Assembly: GCA_040081395.1 (NCBI GenBank)
Contig: JBEBGN010000022.1
Location: 1 to 30,064, forward strand
Length of the DNA: 30,064 nucleotides
Source: UBA2982 sp040081395
GTDB lineage: Bacteria > Gemmatimonadota > Gemmatimonadetes > Longimicrobiales > Gaopeijiaceae
Direction of reading: 5' to 3'
Shown: piece after piece, positions 25,619-30,064 of the stretch
How positions within the stretch are numbered: position 1 is the first letter of the stretch
Layout of the letters: each line of letters opens with the position of its first letter
Made by a program: the position numbers and the translations under genes
The notes under the pieces: generated by a model
The model's input: only the letters and a program-made list of their open reading frames with translations
What the model was told of the DNA's origin: nothing
Databases searched by the model: none

Positions 25619-26577
25619 CACGCGCGCCCTCCCATGGCCGCAACGGGCACACCATCCTCCTCGATACTCTCCACCCCCGCGTACCGCACGAAGATCTCGT
25701 GCAGCCTCGGCTCGACCAGATCGAAGCGTAGGATCTCCGCGCGCGCTTCGACCCCTCGTCTGAGAATGGCCTGGTGGTCCCCGCCATCGTTCAGGTGGAG
25801 TCGGAAGCCGCCGTTCACGGCCTCGATGCGCTTCACTTCGGGACCCTGCATCCACTGATCGGGGCCTCGAAATTCGACGGCCACGACACCCTTTCGCTCG
25901 GCTGCCTTCAACTCGCGCAGGTCGGCGTCGAGTACCTTACGCGCCCGGGAGATGAGGCAGACGCGCTCGCAGAGGCGCTCGGCATGATCCATGAGATGTG
26001 TCGAGAAGAGAACCGTGGTTCCCTTGGCGCGGAACTCGCGCACGATCTCCTCGAGCACGTCCTGATTGATGGGATCGAGGCCGCTGAAAGGCTCGTCCAG
26101 GATGAGCAACTCCGGCTCGTGCAGTACCGTGCCGACGAACTGCACCTTCTGCTGCATGCCCTTGGAGAGGTCCTCGACCCTTCGGTCCATCCACTCGCCC
26201 AGGCCGAGCCGCTCGAGCCATACCTTCGCGCGACGTGCCCCCTCGGCGCGGCGGAGCCCCCGGATCTCACCCAGGAACGTGACGAACTCCAGACACTTCA
26301 TCTTCTTGTAGACGCCGCGCTCCTCGGGGAGGTATCCGACCTTCGTGCGCCGCGTCGTATCCGGGTCGCCGCCGAAAAGCGCCACCGAGCCCTGATCGGG
26401 CTTGAGGATCCCCATGATCATCCGGATCGTCGTGGTCTTGCCCGATCCGTTCGGCCCCAACAGGCCGCAGACGACCCCTCTGGGAACATCCAAGTCCAGG
26501 TCCGACACGGCGTTACGCTGGCCGAAGCGCTTGCTCACGCCCGTCAGCCGTACCGCGAAGCCATCATGTCCCGTCAT
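25618..26577 (-). CDS. ABC transporter ATP-binding protein (NatA-like)
   Basis: This is a 319-residue ATPase. Walker A is GPNGSGKTT (41-49). The signature is LSKGMQQKVQ, the variant common in ABC-2 exporters. Walker B is LLILDEPFSGLDP, and the switch His lies in FSTHLMDH. A C-terminal DUF4162-like domain (about 215-300) is fused, as in NatA-type proteins. The ATG at 26577 has AGGAG 7 bases upstream. It is the first gene of a three-gene coupled unit with the permease and the membrane glycosyltransferase, and is divergent from the AbrB-like gene. Confidence 0.95.
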   Translation of the reverse strand: MTGHDGFAVRLTGVSKRFGQRNAVSDLDLDVPRGVVCGLLGPNGSGKTTTIRMIMGILKPDQGSVALFGGDPDTTRRTKVGYLPEERGVYKKMKCLEFVTFLGEIRGLRRAEGARRAKVWLERLGLGEWMDRRVEDLSKGMQQKVQFVGTVLHEPELLILDEPFSGLDPINQDVLEEIVREFRAKGTTVLFSTHLMDHAERLCERVCLISRARKVLDADLRELKAAERKGVVAVEFRGPDQWMQGPEVKRIEAVNGGFRLHLNDGGDHQAILRRGVEARAEILRFDLVEPRLHEIFVRYAGVESIEEDGVPVAAMGGRA

Positions 26578-26701
26578 GGGCCGACTCCTGCGTGGGTGCG
26601 TGCGCCCCCGTGGCGCTGGCCGAGTACGAGTCTATGCGTAAGTCCCTTCCGGGGTGTCAGATCCGTAGCTTAGATTACGCGCCTCTACCGCAGGAGCCCA
26701 G
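26578..26701. other. Divergent region between ABC exporter and AbrB-like gene
   Basis: This 124-base region holds ribosome-binding sites for both genes (AGGAG at 26692-26696 on the plus strand). It also contains TAGATT (26671-26676) as a possible -10 for the regulator. A loose dyad, CGTA...TACG (26664-26679), overlaps that element and could be an operator. No strong -35 is seen. Confidence 0.35.
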
Positions 26702-26902
26702 ATGGCCATCTACCGTACGCTTTACTATACCGATGTCGTTGTCGGCGTCGGCGGTCGTGTGACCATTCCCTTGGAGATGCGCGAGGACCTCGGGATCGAC
26801 GAGGGGGACTCGCTCACCGTCCGGGTGGAGGAAAACCCCAAGGGTGGACGCCAGATGGTGATCTGGCGCGCGGAGTCGGAGCCGCCGACCCCCGAGGAGT
26901 AG
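26702..26902 (+). CDS. AbrB/SpoVT-type small DNA-binding protein
   Basis: This is a 66-residue protein. Its core, GRVTIPLEMREDLGIDEGD (about 18-36), matches the swapped-hairpin AbrB/MazE/SpoVT domain pattern of GR-(V/I)-TIP, a short helix, then LGI-(x)-EGD. A beta strand (LTVRVEEN) and an acidic tail follow. AGGAG ends 5 bases before the ATG. Such proteins act as transition-state regulators or antitoxins. No toxin gene is adjacent, so a stand-alone regulator of the flanking ABC or LuxE/LuxC genes is more likely. The targets are unknown. Confidence 0.8.
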   Translation: MAIYRTLYYTDVVVGVGGRVTIPLEMREDLGIDEGDSLTVRVEENPKGGRQMVIWRAESEPPTPEE

Positions 26903-26915
26903 CTCCCTACTCCTC
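26894..26915. terminator. Hairpin spanning two convergent stop codons
   Basis: GAGGAGTAG (26894-26902) and CTACTCCTC (26907-26915) pair perfectly over 9 bp with a 4-base loop. The left arm contains the TAG of the AbrB-like gene and the right arm overlaps the TGA of the convergent acyl-CoA reductase gene. No T-tract follows on either strand. Confidence 0.45.
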
Positions 26916-28206
26916 ACCGCTCCAGGTCCACCCAACGGACCAGATCCAGGAGCGGTCCTCTACCGTCGTGGTGCCACCAGGCGGGCGGGAACGCCACCGC
27001 GCCGAAGGGCACGACACGTGATGCACCGGACTCGCCGAGCGCCTTCGCGATCCGCTCCACACGAGCGCCCAAGCCTGCAACGCCCACGGTTTGCAGATGG
27101 GCACCAAGAGGCGCGAGCTGGGCGGTGAGCTCTTCCACATCCGCGATCGGCGTCACTCGCACGAAGCGACCCGCTGGCGGGGTGGACGCCGAAGGCCCCT
27201 CGACCATGACGACCGTCCAGGCGGCTGCGTGACCGTGGCGCACGAGGCCACCCCCTGTTGCGGTAAGCAACTCGGCCGTGGAGCGAGCCTGCTGCAGTTC
27301 GGAAGCCTGATGCAGATCGAGACGCCCAGTCGGTAGTCGCACCTCGAGGTCAGCGAGAGCCCGAGCGAGCCGATCGGCGAACTCCACGGGCGAAGCGGAG
27401 CCCCCTTCCTCGACGAAGATCGCCTGCGGCGATACGCACCCGCGCTGATCGTACATCGCGACCGCGGCGGCCACGTCGGCCGCGGTGCGGTCGAGGTGGT
27501 CGTGCGAGAGCGCCACACGGCCGACCACGCCCACCGATACCCGGTGGTGGTACTCGACCAACCTGGTGGATGGCGCGACGCGAGCACGTAGGGCGCGCAC
27601 TGTCGTGTCGGACCCGTACACGGTCACCAGGTCTGCATGCGCGAGCGCGGCGTTCTCGTGCTCCACGCTCCCTCCTGGCCAATAGATCACGGCGAGGGAC
27701 TCGGCCAATGCGGGGTCGATCGCGGCGAGCGCACGCGCATAGAGCGTGGGGAGCAGGAGGTCCCCCCGGCCAGGCTTGAGCAACGTCGGGCCCTTCACGA
27801 CCAGGCTGCGGAGCAATGCGGTCACGCCGACGCCCGGCACCCCGCCCGCCACGAACTGCACCGCGAGAGCCGGTCCGAGCGCCATCGTCTGGCGGCCGCC
27901 TCGTGCGACGAAGCCGTCAAGTACGTCGGCGCCTCCGAGCTCTGCCGCGACCAGGGTCTGCAACCGCTCCGTGGTCCAGTCGGCGGCCATGCCATCCAGG
28001 ACGGTCACGCACATGGCCGGCGACAGACCCGAGGACTCCGGGAGCCCGGCCAGCGCCTCGAGCCGGATGGGGTCGGACGCGTCGAGGAAGCGCTGGCCCG
28101 CAGCGCCTAATGCCTCGATGACGTCGAGCGCGGGGCGCTGCGCCAGCGCGGCGCGACTCTCCCGCAGCCGGTGCGCGACGTCCGCCACTTGCGTAGGGGT
28201 CGTCAC
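26914..28206 (-). CDS. LuxC-like acyl-CoA reductase
   Basis: This is a 430-residue protein of the LuxC family (PF05893-like), which reduces an enzyme-bound acyl group or acyl-CoA to a fatty aldehyde with NADPH. The likely nucleophile is Cys257 in MYDQRGCVSPQAIFVEE, aligned with the family's cysteine in a CxSPQ setting. Nucleotide-binding-like segments include FVAGGVPGVGVTALLRSLVVKGPTLLKP (split about 118-144) and VIYWPGGS. The GTG at 28206 overlaps the upstream stop (GTGA), so it is coupled to the LuxE-like gene. An in-frame reading continues far upstream but is only an out-of-phase translation of that neighbour. No luciferase genes are present. Confidence 0.9.
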   Translation of the reverse strand: MTTPTQVADVAHRLRESRAALAQRPALDVIEALGAAGQRFLDASDPIRLEALAGLPESSGLSPAMCVTVLDGMAADWTTERLQTLVAAELGGADVLDGFVARGGRQTMALGPALAVQFVAGGVPGVGVTALLRSLVVKGPTLLKPGRGDLLLPTLYARALAAIDPALAESLAVIYWPGGSVEHENAALAHADLVTVYGSDTTVRALRARVAPSTRLVEYHHRVSVGVVGRVALSHDHLDRTAADVAAAVAMYDQRGCVSPQAIFVEEGGSASPVEFADRLARALADLEVRLPTGRLDLHQASELQQARSTAELLTATGGGLVRHGHAAAWTVVMVEGPSASTPPAGRFVRVTPIADVEELTAQLAPLGAHLQTVGVAGLGARVERIAKALGESGASRVVPFGAVAFPPAWWHHDGRGPLLDLVRWVDLER

Positions 28207-29339
28207 GCGGGGTCCGTACCTGCGGCGCGCGCCGCCGAGAGCAGTTCGTCCATGGCGAGCGAGCACCCACGCGGCTCGGCTCCTCGCGCTCGACCGCTCA
28301 GGCGCACCCGCCCGTCGGATACGCTGCCCACGTCCTCCGTCAACACGTGACACACCGATCCCGCGTTGGCCAGGTCGAAGAAGGCGAGCACCCCCTCGTG
28401 TCCGTCCGGCAGCCCAGCAAGCGTCATGGGGTCGAGCGCGCGTACTCGCATCCAGGGCGGAGAAACGTACTCGCCCGCGGCGTCCCCGCCCTCCGTGAGC
28501 ACCGGTTCGTAGAGTTGCGAGAGCAGCTCGGTCATTCCGTACTCGCCGACTACGCGATGGCTCGGTACACCCGTCGCAGCGGATGCGCGCGCGTGCAGCT
28601 CCCCCCGCTCGATCTCCCGCCCCGAGCCCTTGAAGCCGCCGGTTTCCATCATGCGGCTCCCATCCGGAAGTGGGGGACCCGGATCCGCTTCCAGACTCTC
28701 GACCAAGTGCAGGAGCGCGAGGGAGGTCGCGAGCACGACCACCGGAAGGTGGTCGAGTGCGGACCGCTCCGCCGCGCGTCGCCAACCGACGATGTCGAGC
28801 GCGCCCTGCGCGTCGATGAGCCACGAGGTCTCCGTGGCGTACGCCTCCGCGGCCGCGCCAATCATGAAGGAGAGGGAAGAGTCGGGTCGCTCGGCGGGGG
28901 CCGGCACCAGCGACAGGAAGGGCATCCGCACGCGGCCACCCAGGACATGCCTCTCGAAGGGGGGAAGCAAGCTCTTTCGGTATAGCGAGGCGCGAGGTAC
29001 GAGATGCCGGCCCCGCACCGTAGCTCCGCGCGTGGTCCCGCTGGTGCGGAACGTCATTTCGGGGCTGAGGTTCCCCGAACCCACCGCGAAGTCGAAGTGC
29101 TTGAACGCCGTCGCCGGCACGGGCGGCACATCCTGCCAGCTGCGCACGGTCTTGGGCGTCCGACCGCGCCCGAGACAGAACAGTCGATACGCCTCGATCG
29201 ACTCGAACTGGATCGCGAAGGCGGCGAGCGCCAGTGCCTCGAAGTCCGCGTCGGTCCACGGGGAGTCGACTCCGGCCCCGAAGCGCCCCTCGAGCTCGGT
29301 GGCGAGCGCGAAAAACGTGCTCAGGCGAACACGGATCAC
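28203..29339 (-). CDS. LuxE-like acyl-protein synthetase
   Basis: This is a 378-residue member of the LuxE/PaaK-like adenylate-forming enzymes (PF04443-like). It activates an acyl chain as acyl-AMP and moves it to its own cysteine. The phosphate-binding motif is FRTSGTTRG (about 97-105), the second core motif is VGEYGMTEL, and the C-terminal RGCSLAMDELL provides the probable acyl-carrying cysteine (Cys359), 19 residues from the end. I start at the GTG at 29339 because GGAGG lies 7 bases upstream; the GTG at 29345 is too close to it. It is coupled to the LuxC-like gene, so the pair probably channels an acyl chain to an aldehyde. Confidence 0.88.
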   Translation of the reverse strand: MIRVRLSTFFALATELEGRFGAGVDSPWTDADFEALALAAFAIQFESIEAYRLFCLGRGRTPKTVRSWQDVPPVPATAFKHFDFAVGSGNLSPEMTFRTSGTTRGATVRGRHLVPRASLYRKSLLPPFERHVLGGRVRMPFLSLVPAPAERPDSSLSFMIGAAAEAYATETSWLIDAQGALDIVGWRRAAERSALDHLPVVVLATSLALLHLVESLEADPGPPLPDGSRMMETGGFKGSGREIERGELHARASAATGVPSHRVVGEYGMTELLSQLYEPVLTEGGDAAGEYVSPPWMRVRALDPMTLAGLPDGHEGVLAFFDLANAGSVCHVLTEDVGSVSDGRVRLSGRARGAEPRGCSLAMDELLSAARAAGTDPA

Positions 29340-29537
29340 GCACACACCTCCGGGGAAGCCGCGGCTGAAGTCCCGAGAAGATAATGACCTCGCCGCAACG
29401 GGAGGCGCGCCCCGAGTGTCTCGTCCCCGGACCCCCTATGCTTAACGGCCTGGGGGCGGCCTGAGTCTCAATCTCGATCACGAAGCGGCCTGAGCACCCT
29501 CTCGCCGGGCTTCGCTTTCTTCTTTGGAGTCCATCCG
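29340..29537. other. Divergent region before the CBM9/DUF5916-like gene
   Basis: This 198-base region lies between divergent genes. It contains three copies of CGGCCTG (29446, 29457, 29486), two of them within a 10-base direct repeat GCGGCCTGAG. There is a possible -10 TATGCT (29437-29442) and a pyrimidine-rich stretch before the ribosome-binding site. No clear -35 is visible in either direction. Confidence 0.4.
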
Positions 29538-30064
29538 ATGACCCGACCGGCTACCCTCCCGGCCGTTGCGATAGCATTGCTCGCCTTCGGGGCGAATCCG
29601 CTCCTGGCGCAGGAAGCCGGCGACCCCCAGGCCGCCCCCACACCGCGCCCCGCACCGGTGGCGGCGAGTACCTCGACGCCCCTTCCGTCGCTCTCCGCGC
29701 TCTCCCTCGCCGAAGGCGCGTCCATCGAACTCGACGGACGCATCGACGAGACGGCTTGGCTCTCTGCGACGCCGATCTCCGACTTCACGCAGCAGGAGCC
29801 GGTCGAGGGGGGCACGCCCTCCGAAGTGACCGAGGTTCGCGTCGTCTACGACCGCGACAATCTCTACATCGGTGCCATCATCTACGACGAACCGTCGGGC
29901 ATCCTCGCCTACCAGCGTCAGCGGGACGCAGGGCTCGGTACCGACGACCGCTTCATGTGGATCCTGGACACGTTCCGGGACGGGCGCACCGGGTACTTCT
30001 TCGAGATCAACGCCGCGGGCCTCATGGGGGACGGAATCCTCGGTGGTGGTGGTGGTGGTGGAGG
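29538..30064 (+). CDS. Secreted CBM9/DUF5916-like protein, N-terminal part
   Basis: The gene is cut by the window end after 175 codons. A signal peptide (cleavage likely after NPLLAQ) is followed by a Pro/Ala/Thr-rich linker (about 25-55). A family 9 carbohydrate-binding-like domain comes next: IELDGRIDETAW, VRVVYDRDNLYIGAIIYDE, DDRFMWILDTFRDGRTGYFFEIN. In complete relatives of this type a DUF5916 outer-membrane-barrel-like domain follows, but here it would lie outside the window. The ATG at 29538 has TTTGGAG 8 bases upstream. The last codons are a run of GGT repeats encoding poly-glycine at a position where relatives usually show a short varied loop. Substrate or ligand is unknown. Confidence 0.88.
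   Translation, partial: MTRPATLPAVAIALLAFGANPLLAQEAGDPQAAPTPRPAPVAASTSTPLPSLSALSLAEGASIELDGRIDETAWLSATPISDFTQQEPVEGGTPSEVTEVRVVYDRDNLYIGAIIYDEPSGILAYQRQRDAGLGTDDRFMWILDTFRDGRTGYFFEINAAGLMGDGILGGGGGGG

Noticed and set aside
26702..26902. The AbrB-like protein as the antitoxin of a toxin-antitoxin pair.
   Set aside because: No PIN, MazF-like or other small toxin gene lies next to it; the neighbours are an ABC exporter and a LuxC-like enzyme.
26914..29339. A bioluminescence (lux) operon.
   Set aside because: Only LuxC-like and LuxE-like genes are present. No luciferase subunits or acyl transferase gene flank them.
26914..29481. An 855-codon open frame suggesting a fusion of the LuxC-like enzyme with an upstream domain.
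   Set aside because: The extra N-terminal half is low-complexity, Arg/Gly/Pro-rich and lies over the LuxE-like gene in another phase. The real start is the GTG at 28206 that overlaps the LuxE-like stop.

Overview
The window is a high-GC, gene-dense stretch of bacterial chromosome. It holds about 28 supportable genes on both strands. No rRNA, tRNA, CRISPR array, transposase or integrase is visible. The gene set suggests a Gram-negative, aerobic, environmental bacterium, because it includes Alternative Complex III, several predicted lipoproteins, an exosortase with an EpsI-type domain, a MoxR/DUF58/TgpA operon and a DUF5916/CBM9-like secreted protein. The phylum Gemmatimonadota fits this combination, but that is inference without a search. 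No gene-free stretch exceeds 300 bases; the largest gaps are 18517-18720, 29340-29537 and 10385-10553.

Region 1 (1-8411) is a cell-surface glycan and sorting locus. It has a Gfo/Idh/MocA oxidoreductase, a family 2 glycosyltransferase, a YdjM-like membrane hydrolase, a 59-residue membrane protein with its own apparent promoter, and a membrane-anchored SULT-type sulfotransferase. A nucleotide-sugar epimerase follows, then an exosortase-EpsI fusion, a DUF2306 membrane protein and a membrane acyltransferase. Together they look able to make, modify (sulfate, acylate) and export or sort a surface polymer. No classical PEP-CTERM substrate is present.

Region 2 (8412-18516) is entirely on the minus strand. 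It carries the complete actABCDEF operon for Alternative Complex III (quinol:electron-acceptor oxidoreductase), with tightly overlapping genes, followed by an FKBP-type peptidyl-prolyl isomerase lipoprotein. An OmpA-like peptidoglycan-binding lipoprotein and a sorbosone/glucose-dehydrogenase-like beta-propeller lipoprotein come next. No cytochrome oxidase genes follow. The leader of actA contains a perfect 15-bp dyad.

Region 3 (18721-23138, plus strand) is a coupled moxR-DUF58-transglutaminase operon. A small unknown gene with the layout of a leaderless transcript follows it. Region 4 (23199-26577, minus strand) is an ABC-2 exporter (ATPase plus permease) translationally coupled to a membrane glycosyltransferase.

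Region 5 (26702-30064) has an AbrB-like small regulator, a coupled LuxE-like/LuxC-like pair without luciferase genes, and the start of a secreted CBM9/DUF5916-like protein that runs off the window in a GGT (poly-glycine) repeat. The most rewarding items to follow up are the small membrane protein beside the exosortase, the LuxE/LuxC pair outside a lux operon, the intact N-terminal cysteine motif in ActB, and the leader dyad of the act operon.
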